DNA of 64,000 bases from Parietaria judaica (Eukaryota > Streptophyta > Magnoliopsida > Rosales > Urticaceae): assembly GCA_954871525.1 (NCBI GenBank), contig OX940868.1, positions 10,406,056 through 10,470,055 on the forward strand. The letters run 5' to 3'. The position numbers and the translations under genes were made by a program. Shown here in pieces: positions 1 through 12,699 of this stretch (its first letter is position 1; every line of letters begins with the position of its first letter). The notes under the pieces were generated by a model. That model searched no databases, was not told where the DNA came from, and saw nothing but the letters and a program-made list of their open reading frames with translations.

Positions 1-2209
1 ACTCAGATGGATCTGTACGGATTTGGGATGCCACATTTCCAGTCTTGTCCTCTGTCTGTCTTCTAGACGGCCAGGTCATTTTTTCCCGTCAATTTTAGCT
101 TTTATATATCATTTATCAAGAGATGGGTTTATTTGTGATACCAAAATATCTCATATATGTTTCAGGTGCAAGGCATCAAAGTAGCTGGTTCAAGTGCTCC
201 CGTTTCAGATTTTGATATCTGCTTCCTCACCTTAAACTTGGCGTTAGGCAATGAATCTGGTCTGGTCAGAATCTATACTTTTTTTTCTTTATTGTAGAAT
301 TGCACGATTATTTTATTCAATAATCATTTAGTAAATACGATTTTAACATATCCCTCTATAGAAGGAAAATAGCAAAGATAATATGCTACATACATAACAC
401 TTTGGCCTGGTAACGGTTATTTAATTATATTATTTATTATATTTAATTATGTATCCTTTCCGTAATTAGATTTTTTTTAATTATTCAATTAAGTTAGAGT
501 TCGATTGTTTAAGAATAATTAAGATTGAGCAAGGTCCCGTGCATTAGTTTTTAATTCTTTGGTCTATTTAAGAGACCACATGTTAATGAGAAAGGTAGCC
601 AATAATTAAACACTAATATTAATCTCTCTCTAAAGATGGGAGGTTGGGGTTGGTTAAGATTTAGCTGTCGCTCCTGTATCAAGAACCATTTTGGGTCATT
701 ATGAGTAAAATTACTAATTACATAGCAGCTTTATACTGAATTATTTTCTAGCTAATTTACAATTTGTTTTGTATATTCCTACATTTAACTATTGTACGAA
801 TTTTATAGGTCCGTATTTATAATCTCCAAGGCTTCCCAGATGGAGCAAACTTCCATTTTGTCACTGAAACTAAACATGAAGGTAAGCTGCAAATGAGTAC
901 ATGGGTTTCTTTCATTTAATTATCATGTTAAAATAGAGTACAGTTTTTAAGTGATCCGTTCACATGATAGAAAAATTGAATTTATTCCGTTTTAGTATAA
1001 ATGAATAAGTTAATAACCTTATATTGTATGGTTCTCAAATGAAAAATGGTCCAATACACACTGAGGACGTTAAGTATCTCGTGGCACTGATTCAAGAATG
1101 CTGGAATATAGCTTTATTTTCTTGATTTTTGTTTATTATTTCCTATTTAATTATTATTACGTTTATGCTTAGGCTTCTGTAATGTGGACGCATTGAGTTT
1201 AAATCTAGGCGCGTAGTATGACGTATTTTTATGGTTCAGGAAATTTCAGCAAATAATTCATCAAAATTCAAAGTTTCTTTGAACTTTTGAATGTTTTTTT
1301 GTTGTTGTTGAAAATGACACTTATTAGACCTGTCATTAACCTGTTCAGAATTTTCAGCTCAGCATTTTTACTTTCTTTACTGAGAATGTTAAATTCATGC
1401 ACAGTTCACACTTTGCCTCAAGAAAAAGGACTTGTGTGTGGTGCCGTTTTCTCTCTTACCAATTCCCCAGTTCAGAGACTGCAGTTTCTGCATTCTGGAG
1501 CCAAACTTGCCGTTGGCTTTAAATGTGGCCGGGTAAGTACTATCCATATTCTCATCAATTTATATTTTTTTTGCTGCTTAAAAAATTATGTTCTGATAAT
1601 TTCAAAACTGAATAATAAGTCCCTAAACCCTATAAACACCTCAAACCTTAAAAAGTAATATTTAGTTTTAGAGCAAAAAATATGAATGCTAGTAATAACG
1701 ATTTCACAAATGATCGAGTATTCTAGTAAAACATAGGAAATTATTTTTCCTTTCTAAAAAATATATTATTGTATATAAAGTATCTTAAGTGCTTGAATAA
1801 TTCAGTAATTAAGTTACTTTTTGTCAATCTATCGTTGCAGGTTGCAGTAATTGATATGGGTGCGATGTCCGTCTCATTCTTTCTGAATGATGTTTCTTCC
1901 TCTAACTCGCCAGTCATTTCGATTATCTGGAAAGACATTGCAAATTCTCATGGCCCTTTGAAGAGCCCAAGACACTCAGAAGACAACGCTGCAATAAAGT
2001 CAGCAAAGGAAGCTGTGTTCATCCTAACAAAGGATGCAAAGATAAACGTAATTGATGGTCAAAATGGTAATATGATCACCACATCACCGTGGAGCATGAA
2101 GAAGGAAACAATTGCAATTTCAATGTATGTCATAGGCAAGTACTAATTTTTTTCTTTTAGTTATAAGATATTCCAAGTTAGTGAAGTGCTTAGAGACCAC
2201 AATATTCTG

Positions 2210-2248
<39 letters not shown>

Positions 2249-4603
2249 TTTGCTCCAGAGGCTAGTATTTCCTCTTTGAAGGCATCCACCGAAACTCGGG
2301 CAGAAGAATCTTCAGGGCACAGTTCTAGTAAGGAGGAACCCGTTTCGGATGTTAGCGAAAAAGACGTTGCCTCAGACAGTAAACACTACGATGAAAATTT
2401 ATCGAACTCGTTTGTTTTGCTTTGTTGCGAGGATTCCACATACTTATATGGCACAAAATCCATTATTCAGGTACCTCTTGCCTCTCTTTTACAGTTGTAT
2501 TACTGCGTCTTGAATTACCGTGCGTGTGTGTCTGTATTTATATGATGCTAATAGATTATGATCATTTTAGGGAAACGATAAACCCATCCGTAAAGTGAAG
2601 CATACATCTCCTTGCATATGGGGTGCAACCTTTATGAAAGATGAAAGACTTCAAGGATTGGTTTTGCTGTTCCAAACTGGAACGATTGAAATCCGGTTAG
2701 ATGTTTTTCTTCTTCTTATAATTTTGTTGCCGCAGTTATAAATTCTCTAACGAAATGAATCGACAGAATGACTTCTTTCAGTTTGATATTTTAATTGAAC
2801 AATTACGTTGCTTAATATGCTATGCAGATCTATACCAGATTTAGAATTGGTAAAAGAGAGCTCCTTGATGTCTATTTTAAGGTGGAATTTTAAGGCAAAC
2901 ATGAACAAGACGATGAGCGCTTCTGCAAACGGCCAGATAACATTGGTATTTCTAATGATTTTTCGATCTCATTAAGTTTCGGGAAATTTATTTCTATTTA
3001 GCTTTAATGGATTGTAACGAGAAATGATGCAGGCAAACGGATGTGAAGTTGCATTCATCTCTCTCTTAGCCACTGAAAATGATTTCAGGTATTTTCTATT
3101 TGCAGCTGTTTCCTAAATAGCATAAATAAGAACAGAAAAGTTAAAAATACTCTTCTATTTTCATTTCTTATCATTTTTTCTCGTCTATTTTTAGAATTCC
3201 AGAGTCGTTGGCTTCTCTCCATGACCAGATTCTTGCGGCCGCCGCAGATGCTGCCCTTAATCTCTCTAAAAATCAGAAGAAAAAGCAGGTCCGAAATTTT
3301 TATTCGAGTAGGATTTGATCATATTTGATTTTGTTAGTGATTCCGTTTCCTCTTTCGAAATATTCTCATTAATTCGAGATCTTCTAGAAATCACATAACT
3401 TTTGTATAGACTTATGTACTTTGAAATACATATTAAAATGCTTATCTCTATTAATACGTAATGTTTTACACTCACGTTGATACAGGTTACGGCACCCGGG
3501 ATTTTAGGTGGAATTGTCAAAGGCCTTAAAGCGGGGAAAGCAGACCATAATTTGAATTTCAATATAACTCCTAAATCAGCTTTCAATCATTTGGAGCAGA
3601 TATTCATGAAGTCTTCCCACTCAACCTCACCGCGTCTTGAAGATCATCAAGAAGTCGAGCATCTTGAAATAGGTTCTCGAAGCGCCAAATCTTGATCTAA
3701 TTTTTGAAGCACATTTAGTCCTTACTAAATTTGAATTTTATAAATGCAGATGACATTGATATAGATGAAACCCCTTTCGTAGTATCTACCTCTTCGGATA
3801 ATCATAAAAACAATAAGAAAGGTAAACCCAAGAGTTTCTCGTAAGTTGAATTGCAGAGCATTTGATTTGTTATTTATTACAATATATGTAATGAATCACG
3901 ATAATTACGGGGTTGCAGAAAAGGGGTCGGAAAGGGAAAGACTGTTTGAAGGTGGATCGTCGGACGAAGTGAAGCCGAGAGTTCGAACGGCTGAAGAAAT
4001 CAGGGCTGCATATGGAAAATCTAGAGTAATGTTGAGGGTGACTCGGTCACGATGTCAATTCTATTTTTAATATTTAAAAGCATTCAAATTGAATATAAAG
4101 CGGTAAAAATTGGTTTCAGGATGCTTCTTCTGCAGCTGCAAATGCAAGGAATAAGCTTCATGAGAGAGGAGAAAAGCTTGAGGTAATACACTAAATCTTT
4201 CCAAGAATACGATTTTGCTTCAAGCAGACTTTAGTTCCCTAAATTTTTAGTCATTTTTGACCTTTAGATGTATGAATATGTAGAATCCATTCCCGTTAGT
4301 TCCTCTTAGTTTCCGGTTCATATTAAGTCTAGAAATATCGCTATTTGCTCCTTCGAAAATAGAGGTTTCACAAATTCATAAATGACATATAGAAAAATAC
4401 CCGAAATATAGGTAAAAGTGGTGCGATATTCTTTTTTGTTTTTGTTTTTGTTTTTTTAAATGTACTGTAACTTAACTTATATTTTTGTACATCAGAGAAT
4501 CAGCAGGCGCACCGAAGAGCTGCAAAGTGGAGCTGAAGATTTCGCATCAATGGCAAATGAACTCGTTAAGACGCTAGAAAATCGTAAATGGTGGCAGATA
4601 TGA
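1..4603 (+). CDS. Tomosyn/Lgl-type WD40 protein with C-terminal R-SNARE motif (3' part, 15 exons)
   Basis: Regulator of SNARE-mediated vesicle fusion (family knowledge: tomosyn/STXBP5, yeast Sro7, Arabidopsis AT5G05570-type). Exons by splice signals and frame: 1-74, 166-264, 809-881, 1405-1532, 1841-2135, 2259-2470, 2571-2695, 2828-2945, 3033-3088, 3195-3288, 3486-3672, 3750-3821, 3919-4025, 4120-4182, 4496-4603. Phases agree at every junction and give 602 aa in the window; the 5' part lies to the left. Seen: a WD40-type stretch (DGSVRIWDA) in exon 1, beta-propeller-like middle exons (GAKLAVGFKCGR), an acidic linker, and a C-terminal heptad region in which LHERGEKL lines up with synaptobrevin LERDQKL, so the zero-layer Arg is kept. 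It ends KWWQI with no transmembrane anchor, as in tomosyns. The intron after 2135 has a GC donor. An (AT)n run lies in that intron (about 2213-2241). Confidence 0.9.
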
Positions 4604-5270
4604 GTTACTCGGTGCCGTTTAGCTTTCCCTTTTTCGCGGGGTTTTTTTTTTTTCTTTCAAATTCGCCCCTCGTTTAATGCGAAAGAGATCATCTATCCCC
4701 GGAGAAGGAATCTCCCATTAGATCTCAACGAGGTAGAAGTACCAATAGTAGGGGCTTGTTTATGTGTGTAAAGGAATCATACGAAGTGGCAAAGTATCAA
4801 AATTACACTGCATTGATTTGTCAAAGCCCTGTAATACAGTCGAAGATGATTGATCCAACAACTTTTTTTGTCCAGACCTCATAAACGAGCGATATTTCGA
4901 AGGTAACATGGCGTTGAATGAAACCGTCATTCAAGTCTGTTTCCCGATTCTCCGAATGCTCGCTCTTCAAGAGAGTGAACACTAAATCAATACAATACAC
5001 TTGCTGCTGAACACTTTTCCCAGACCTACACGCAAAGGAAGGGCTGTGATTGAGAATTTCGGGACTCGAGGCGAAAGAGTAATTTTGGGGCCCTTACCAA
5101 AATTACAAAATAAAACTTTTGATGCATGAGTATATAAGATATTTGTATAATAAATTTACAAACCAAAACAACTTCGTAATATAATTAAACTCACGTAAAG
5201 AGTACGTAATATCTTAGACAAATTTAACCAATTCAGACTCTGCTAAAAGGATGACACTCGTCAGGGAGGG
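4604..5270. other. 3' UTR of the tomosyn-like gene and convergent intergenic spacer
   Basis: Stretch between two convergent genes. The first ~380 bases read as the 3' UTR of the plus-strand gene, with T-rich tracts near 4644. The AT-rich part after about 5100 is probably the 3' UTR of the minus-strand ankyrin gene. I see no other gene. Confidence 0.5.
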
Positions 5271-7800
5271 CTAATTCCCAGGCGAGTCTCTCTTTTCAGC
5301 TCTGGCTCGTCGTTTGAGAAGCCCGACAAAATGCAGCCGAATCAGCGGCGCCACCTGATATAATAAGTAACCGGAAGGGATGTAGAAAGAGATGATCGCG
5401 ACGGTCGCAGGGAGGCCGAGTTTCCAGAACAGATAGTATGTGGAAATCTCGAATATCGGGGCCGATTTGCGGTACAACACCGCGTTCGTGGAGTACATGA
5501 AAGCAGCCACTGAGAAAGTGATGGACAGCGCGGTGAACATCATCACCACCATGATGTCTAAAGACTCCGTGCCGCTTCCATGCCGGGGCCTTAGGAAGCG
5601 GAACATTCTGGAGAAGATCGAGCTCGTGAAATACGTGAGCAGCGACCCGGCGGCGCAGCCGAAGGCAAGCGCGTCGTACACTAGAAAGTAAGTGAAAGAC
5701 GTTTTGTCCTTCAAGTTGGCGATCCCTTCGTCGCTGTAGCCACCGGGAACTTGGACGGCTGCGGCGAAAGTAATGCCGATGATGAGCGTGGCGATTACGA
5801 GGTTGATGTTTGACATGTTCTTCACGTATTCTCTCTCGGAATTGGCTTTTTCGTTGACGCTCTCTTCTGATCTCGCATTTGCTTCGCGTGAATGTGTCTC
5901 TTCGGGTCCTTCGCGTTCTCTCTCTGCATCGCTCGGAGTCGGTATTGACTCGCCCGCGACTGTGCTTCTCAGGCTTTGAATTCTGTAGTGTCTTCCAAGA
6001 AGCAACATGAATTTCTACAATCAAGAAAGTATTAAAAATCTTATTATTTTTAGAATTAATCACATAAATTTCTAAAACATTTTGGTAATTTTTGAAAATC
6101 TTTTTGTCAATTGGGCAATGTCGTCCTCAGTATCAACATGATCGTGAGAAGGGTCAGTAGTAGATTAACGCAATATATCACGATTATTTTGATTCATGAC
6201 CATCTTATACGTGTTGGATTTTATATAAAAAATTATATAAAAAAAAAAACGCAGATCCAGACCACTCCGAGTCCGCGAAATAAATAAATAAGGTCGGTGC
6301 TGAGTGTGAAGCCTAATCTACACGGAAACGCTACGGACCATCCGACATCTCCTACATTTACGGGAGTGAGTCGGGTGCTTACCTTTTCTATTGGTGTCAA
6401 CTCTGTGATGCTCTCGCAGAAGATGTCAAAAGCAGTCAATCCCATGTTATTGAGAATCCCTGTGTCCACTCTCTCTTCGGGAGCAAGCATTCTGAGAATC
6501 GGGAAATGGACTTGGATGGCTGCTTCGTGAAGCGCCGTATTACCTTCAAAATCTCGCTCGTTTATGAGGTCGTCGAACGTCACCGTCTCCAGCAGTGTCT
6601 TAATCACCTTCTCTCGTCGCTTATTAACGGCCACGTGAAGCGCCGTGCGGCCTCCGGCGTCCAACAGCTCGCAAGCGTCTGGACGCTCTCCGGCGATCCT
6701 CTTTACAACTCGGCTTCGTCCGTTGCCGGCGGCAATGTGGATTGGAGACATCCCGTGGCTGTCTTTTATGTAAGCCAGCAAGCTGTTGCTTCTCAGAATC
6801 ACTTCCACGGCTTCCACGTTGCCGGAACTTGCCGCGTAGTGGAGTGGCATCCATCCGAAGTCGTCAGCGATCTCCAGAAGCTCAGGGCCGCATATTTCAA
6901 GCAGCTTTCGGACCAAAACTGTACAATAATATAATTTTAGACCCTTATGAAATACATGGTATTGTAAAACTTTTTTTTTTCTTATTTTGATAAATGTGAT
7001 CATAATCAGTAAAGAACGGTGTAAATTACAATGCACTAAAGTTCAGGAATTAATCTGTCATTATATTTCAACATAGATATATATTATTGTTAGAGGAAAA
7101 ATAAAATGAGAAGTGTTACAAAAATATTGGTGCTAGTTTTCTATTGTTTTAATAAATACTTAACACAACTAGCCTAACTTTATTAAGAGAATTACAACTT
7201 ACAGTTGTCTCTACGGATCACGGCGGCATGCATGGCAGTCATGCCGTTTCTTCCGAACACCGAGCAGCATGGAAACGTCCGGAGTAAGCAGAGGGAAGTG
7301 CCGTAGTATCCTCTGTCCGCTGCCATAAATAGTGGTGACTCTCCGGCTGCATTTAGGAGCGCCGCCAGGCCGGGGTCCTTCTCAACAAGCATCTTTGCGA
7401 TGCAAAATCTTCCGTTCTTCACGGCTTCGTGAAGCACTGTGTCCTTGCTACTGTTTGCCAGCCGGAGAGGACAGTTGTTGCCGGCTTCAAACGTTATGGC
7501 GGAGCAGAAGTGCTCCACCAGCAGGGCGACAATTCCAGTGTGTCCAGAGCGCGCCGCAGTGTGCAGCGGAGTGTCGCCTTTGGCGTTGGGCTCTGAAGCG
7601 AGGGACGGGCGCGTCCTCAGGATGTATGCCACGGCCGACTTGTTCCCATGTTTGGCGGCGATGTGAAGCGCAGTGTTGCATTGGCCGCATGTTACCTGTG
7701 CGAGGCCGTTTGAGTGTAGATAGTATGAGATCAAACTTTCTGAGCGCTGCTCTGTTGGTCTTCCAATATTTGCTGCGGCTATGTAGAGCTTGGGATCCAT
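5271..7800 (-). CDS. Ankyrin-repeat protein with PGG membrane domain (ACD6-like)
   Basis: Three exons on the minus strand: 7800-7203, 6918-6383 and 6014-5271. Frame is kept at both junctions (donors GTAAGT and GTAAGC; acceptors TACAG and TGTAG), giving 625 aa. Exons 1 and 2 hold about seven or eight ankyrin repeats, recognisable from TALHIAAKHGN, TPLHTAARSGH, TVLHEAVKNG, MPLHYAASSGN, SPIHIAAGNG, TALHVAVNK and TALHEAA. Exon 3 carries a charged linker and then the PGG domain: MSNINLVIATLIIGITFAAA followed by VQVPGGY, and three more hydrophobic segments, so four membrane spans. Start chosen at MDPKLYIAA; an upstream in-frame ATG lies in an (AT)n run and would add a low-complexity YIYIYI tail. 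The family includes ACD6, linked to defence and salicylate signalling at the plasma membrane; function here is inferred only. No frame disruptions seen, so it is probably intact. Confidence 0.9.
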
Positions 7801-8225
7801 ATCGTAGACTGTGGACCTTCTTCTTCTTCTTAATATATATATATATATATATATGTATATATTCATATTCTTGACGTAGCGCTATGGTAATCCAAAGACG
7901 GGACAGAGAAAAGTAAGTGCTTTAGAGGAAGAGTAATTAACACAACTCACATCACAAGATATTCTAGAGCAAGGTATTAAATTTCTCGAATATCTATCGG
8001 CATGTCTTTCGAAAATCTTTTTTCGAGGTTATGCGAAACGACATATCCATCGGCATATCCATCGATTTACTTATGAGATACCAATCGACAAGCGATATAT
8101 CCGTAAAATGAAAAAATGCAAAACGACATCGACAAGCGGTATATAAAACCTTGGTCTAGAGGTTCAAGTAGTAGTGTAAACATAAAGAAAAAAAAAATCA
8201 CTTAGGGGGTTTCAATATATATATA
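7801..8225. other. Upstream region of the ankyrin/PGG gene
   Basis: Holds an (AT)n microsatellite at about 7833-7862, 30-60 bases upstream of the chosen start codon, and repeated short motifs of the type CGACAAGCG / CATCGGCATATCC between 7990 and 8150. No gene seen. The segment 8160-8178 (AGGTTCAAGTAGTAGTGTA) recurs with one change at 14251-14269, on the other side of the MULE-like element. Confidence 0.45.
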
Positions 8226-9301
8226 GGAAAACTTATAAAAAAAAAGTCCCAAAAAAACAAGTTCTACCCCTTTTATCCCTCACTTCAATAAATCTGTATA
8301 TCTATTCTTCAATTTATTTTTTTCTTTAATTTTGACAAAAATACCCTTTTTTTACCGTGTTTTTTTACTCCTCCCTTCTCTCTCCTTTCACCCTGTATCT
8401 CCATTCCTTTTCTCTCTCACCTCGACCTGAGCTTCGCCTCAAACCCAAAAATCCGCGCCTCAGACCTTCGAAACCCAACGCTGCCACTCCCACGCCGACC
8501 TAGAGCGACTCCCACGCCGACGCCGACTACGACGCCGACCCACGCGCTTTCATCTCTTGCGACGAGCTCTCTCTCTCTTCTTCGAATCCCAGAACTGAGG
8601 TGCTGTAATTTGGGCATCATTTCGTGGTAGGCGATATTGTTCTAATCGTATTCTGCCCATTTGGTTTTCAATCGATTTGATGGGGTTTTATTTTAGCATT
8701 TCTAGTGTAGTTAGGCGAATTTTGCTGCTATTGATTTCTAACTTCACTGCTATGGTATTCAAAATTTATTGTTTTTGTCTTGAATATGGTTTCTGAAATC
8801 GATTTGATGGGGTTCCATGTTCTTGAAATGATCCCGAGTTATGTTTCGCCATAATTTAGAACTGTATTTTTAAGTGTTAGGGTTGTTTGGTCAATGTTAC
8901 GCACAAATTAGATTAAACTTAGCCTGACTTGTGCAAATAAAATGAGATTGTGCTCAACGTCAACAAGTGTGCCTAGACTTTTTTTTAGTAAAATAGACCA
9001 ATGTATTAAAACGACAATATGTTACTAAACGACAAAATCTAGCATCACATTCACGCACGCCGTTGGAGTTTCGGCCGGGGTTTGCCGCCGATCCCTTGGT
9101 CGCCGACGATTGCGCGGGTTCCATTTGATTTGGTAATATTGTTAATCTTTTTTATTAGATTATTATTATGTTTGGTTTGATTTTTAGTTATATTTAATTT
9201 GGTTAGAGTTTGTTTTAAGTTTGATGTCAGATTTTATTTTTACATGCTTGAATTTGGTTAGGGTTTGGTTTAAATTTGATGTTAGATTTTGTTAGATTTT
9301 G

Positions 9302-9592
9302 ATTGTAGATTTTGTGTGTAAGCTGCGATTTGCAAGCAAGAAGGGAAGAAGTTGAAGTTCCTGGAGCCGAAGGAGGGGTGGGAGGAATACAGGGACGTCT
9401 TGAACGCGGACTTGATCGCGGAGCACCAGATATGGGCTGCGGTGGAACCGAACGCAAACAACGAGGCGCGTTCAATTGCAGCAACGACGACATGTTCAAG
9501 TGGAAGGTGTTGTGGCCTGTGTTGGCAGAGAAGCTCGACGGGGAGAGCGAGCGGGTGACACCAGCGGAGATGATGAATAAGGAGAACGACTG
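9302..9592 (+). pseudogene. Gene-like GC-richer fragment inside the MULE (possible captured exon)
   Basis: A GC-richer island in an AT-rich element. One frame reads KKLKFLEPKEGWEEYRDVL then NADLIAEHQIWAAVEPN; another frame after about 9470 reads DDMFKWKVLWPVLAEKL then DGESERVTPAEMM and stops at 9590-9592. The switch of good coding-like frame suggests a frameshifted fragment of a real gene. A 3'UTR-like tail follows (9593-9780, with AATAAA near 9756). I do not recognise the family. Capture of host exons between MULE TIRs (Pack-MULE behaviour) is well known, which is the basis of the inference. Confidence 0.35.
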
Positions 9593-9948
9593 AGGAGAGA
9601 GGGGGTGGGGTGTTGGTGACGCTCGCTCGTTTCATGGATCCACAAGCTGAATGCTCACAAGATTGTTTCTTGAACTTGAAATTTTCTGTATTTTGGTGCA
9701 TGAGTGTCTGTGGATGATAAATTTGATCATCGAGAATGCTTCAGTCTAGCATGAAATAAATTTTTACTACTGTGTGTAAGATTCACTTCAAATTTATGTA
9801 TACATATTTGCACGATTATATCTTTTGCTATATTATTATTATTGCTTCTTGTTTTTTGTTTGCTTTTCGTTGATGCGTCGAAGTGTTGGAAGACATGAGT
9901 TGTGATTAGTTTCTGGACATCTCAAGTAACTTTGACATGATAGTTTTA

Positions 9949-12660
9949 ATAGTATAAAATATTGTTTAGACACTTTTTAGCTTCACTTTAGACCGTTTTA
10001 TGCGCTTGCGTTGACATTTTGTGGTCCTTTGGAATAACACTTAGACAGTTTCATCGATACGTTTCGACACTAAATAACGCATATGTAGACACTTTATAAT
10101 TCTAAAAAAATATCCACCAAATGATTTCTTGGTCCGTATTACAAGTTTATAGCCGGTTAGACACTTTTTTACTTCCAATTGGACATTTTTGGCTGTCTTC
10201 GTAGACACTTTCAAAATAGTGTAAAATATTGTTTACACTTTTTAGCTTCAAATTATACTGTTTTATGCGCTTCCATAGACAGTTTTTTGGTCCTTTGGAA
10301 ATACACTTGGACAGTTTCATTGATACATTTAGACACTAAATAAGGCTTATGTGGACACTTTATAATTCTAAAAAAAACATCCACCAAATCAATGGACGGC
10401 TTTGCGAAACACAAAACGGTCAATTTTACTAGCAAAACAGTCCATCCCGAAGCGAAAAAGTGTCAAACCAAGGTAGTTAACTTTTTGCAAAGTGTCTACT
10501 CTGACTCATGAAACAACCCACTTTTATGTTTATAAACGGTCAAATTCCACATTAACTTAGGTGGCGTTCACTTCGCTGTAATTGGTTGATCGTAATCGTA
10601 ATTGTAATCGTAATCGTAATAGAATGGAATCGTAATCGTAATCGTAATTGATTACGGCGTTTACTTGTACAGTTATAATGAAGAAATTAATGATCATTAC
10701 ATTGTTTAATACGACACAATACACAACGTAATCAATAAATATTTACCAAAATACGTTTAAATTTATAATCTTCATTTATTTTAATTTTTTCATAACTAGC
10801 GCCTCAAATCCCGATTACATCCTTTTAAATATTTATTATTATTTAATATTCTATGTGTATGTTTATTATAATATTCATTATTTTAAATTGTATATTATGT
10901 AAGTTATATTGTGTGTCTGATTAATATCTTTATTATATTATTTATTAGTATACTATATAAAATGTATAATGTGTATGTCTATATTTGATTATGTGTCTTT
11001 TATTCTTTTTATATAAAGCTATATATATATATGTTATGGGTGTGTGTACGTGTTATTTTTTTTAGAGAAATAGAAAAATATATGTGAGAGAGAACGTGTG
11101 AGAGAGGGAGAGAAATTAGGAGTTAAAAAGAGAGAATTAGTAACGAGTCATAAAAATAGGAAATTAAACAAGTGGTTGAGAGAAAATCCTAAAATGGTGG
11201 GAAAGTTGGGGTATTTTGGTAAAATAAAAAGGAGAAGAGAATTGTAATTCTCATTACGGGAGTTGGCTTTTGTAATCCTTATTACATCAAAAAAGCCTAT
11301 TTTGATTACAATGTAATTATCATTACGGTGAATATTTTTGTAATCGTAACTAAACATCGTAATAAGTAGTTGCGCTTATTACGATTATGACCGATTACGT
11401 CCAATTACACCCAAGTGAACGGGGCCATTTTCAACTAAATTATAATTTTACGGTTTTCATTTTCGAAAAAAAATAATTGTCCAACCTCTTTCAGGAAATG
11501 GTCAAACTTTATGATATAAACTGTCTAACTTTCATGGTAAAACACAAAAAGGGTCCATTTTACTAGCAAAATAGTCCTTTCAGAAGCGAAAAAGTATCAA
11601 ACCAAAGTAGTTAACTTTTTGCAAAGTGTCTACGCTGACTCATGAAACAGTCCACGTTTATGTTATAAAATGTCAAATTCCACATTAACTTATATTTTCA
11701 ACTAAATTATAATTTTATGGTTTTTATTTCCAAAAAAAATAATGGTCCAACCTCTTTCCGGAAATGGTCCAACATTATGATTTAAAATGTCTAATTTTCT
11801 TGGTAAAACACAAAAACGGTCCATTTTACTATCAAAAACAGTTCTTCCCGAAGTGAAAAAGTGTTAAACCAAGGTAGTAAAATTTACAAAAAAGTGTCTA
11901 CTCTGACTCATGAAACAGTCCACGTTTATATTATAAAATGTCAAATTCCACATTAACTTATATTTTCAACTAAATTATAAATTTATGGTTTTTATTTCCA
12001 AAAAAAATAATGGTCCAACCTCTTTCCGGAAATGGTCCAACATTATGATTTAAAATGTCTAATTTTCTTGGTAAAACACAAAAACGGTCCATTTTACTAT
12101 CAAAAACAGTTCTTCCCGAAGTGAAAAAGTGTTAAACCAAAGTAGTAAAATTTATAAAAAAGTTTCTACTCTGACTCATGAAACAGTCCACTTTTATGTT
12201 ATAAACTCTCAAAGTCCACATTAACTTATATTTTCAACTACATTATAACTTTATGGTTTTTATTTCCGAAAACAATAATGGTCCAACCTCTTTCAGGAAT
12301 AGTCCAACTTTATGATTTAAATTGTCTAATTTTCTTGGTAAAACACAAAAACGGTCCATTTTACTAGCGAAACAGTCCTTCCCGAAGCGAAAAAGTGTCA
12401 AACCAAGGTAGTAAAATTTATACAAAGTGTCTATTCTGACTTATGAAACAGTCCACTTTTATGTTATAAACTCTCAAATTCCACATTAACTTATATTTTC
12501 AACTAAATTATAATTTTATAGTTTTTATTTCCGAAAAAAATAATTGTTCAACCTCTTTCAGTAAATGGTCCAACTTTATGATTTAAACTCTCTAACATTC
12601 CTGGTAAAACACAAAAAGGGTCCATTTTACTATCAAAACGAAGGTAGCCCTGTTTACAAA
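9949..12660. repeat. ~267-bp tandem repeat array inside the MULE
   Basis: The motif GGTAAAACACAAAAA recurs at 11536, 11802, 12070, 12337 and 12603, a period of 266-268 bases, with conserved blocks such as CCATTTTACTA, CATGAAACAGTCCAC and TTCAACTAAATTATAA in each unit. A first, diverged copy starts near 10400 and is split by the nested element at 10560. A further related pair with nearly the same spacing lies at about 9950 and 10219 (AAAATATTGTTT...). Copies differ by point changes and small indels. Confidence 0.85.
10560..11426. mobile_element. Nested MITE-like element in the 267-bp array
   Basis: Interrupts a repeat unit between ATTAACTTA and TTTTCAACTAAAT, sequences that are almost adjacent in other units. 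Its ends are inverted copies: GGTGGCGTTCACTTCGCTGT on the left and the complement of GTTCACTTGGGTGTAATTGG on the right. The repeated GTAATC motif lies just inside both ends. About 867 bp, AT-rich inside, no ORF. The GGnGCCGTTCACTT-type end resembles PIF/Harbinger-like MITEs but the target duplication is unclear, so the superfamily is tentative. Confidence 0.65.
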
Positions 12661-12699
12661 GTTTCTACGCTGCTTTTGGGGTAATGTTTGACAGATAAT

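Noticed and set aside
1287..1658. Separate 123-codon gene at 1287
   Set aside because: Only 1405-1532 is coding; it is an internal exon of the tomosyn-like gene and the rest is intron.
6506..6934. 142-codon plus-strand frame opposite ankyrin exon 2
   Set aside because: Shadow of the ankyrin repeats on the minus strand.
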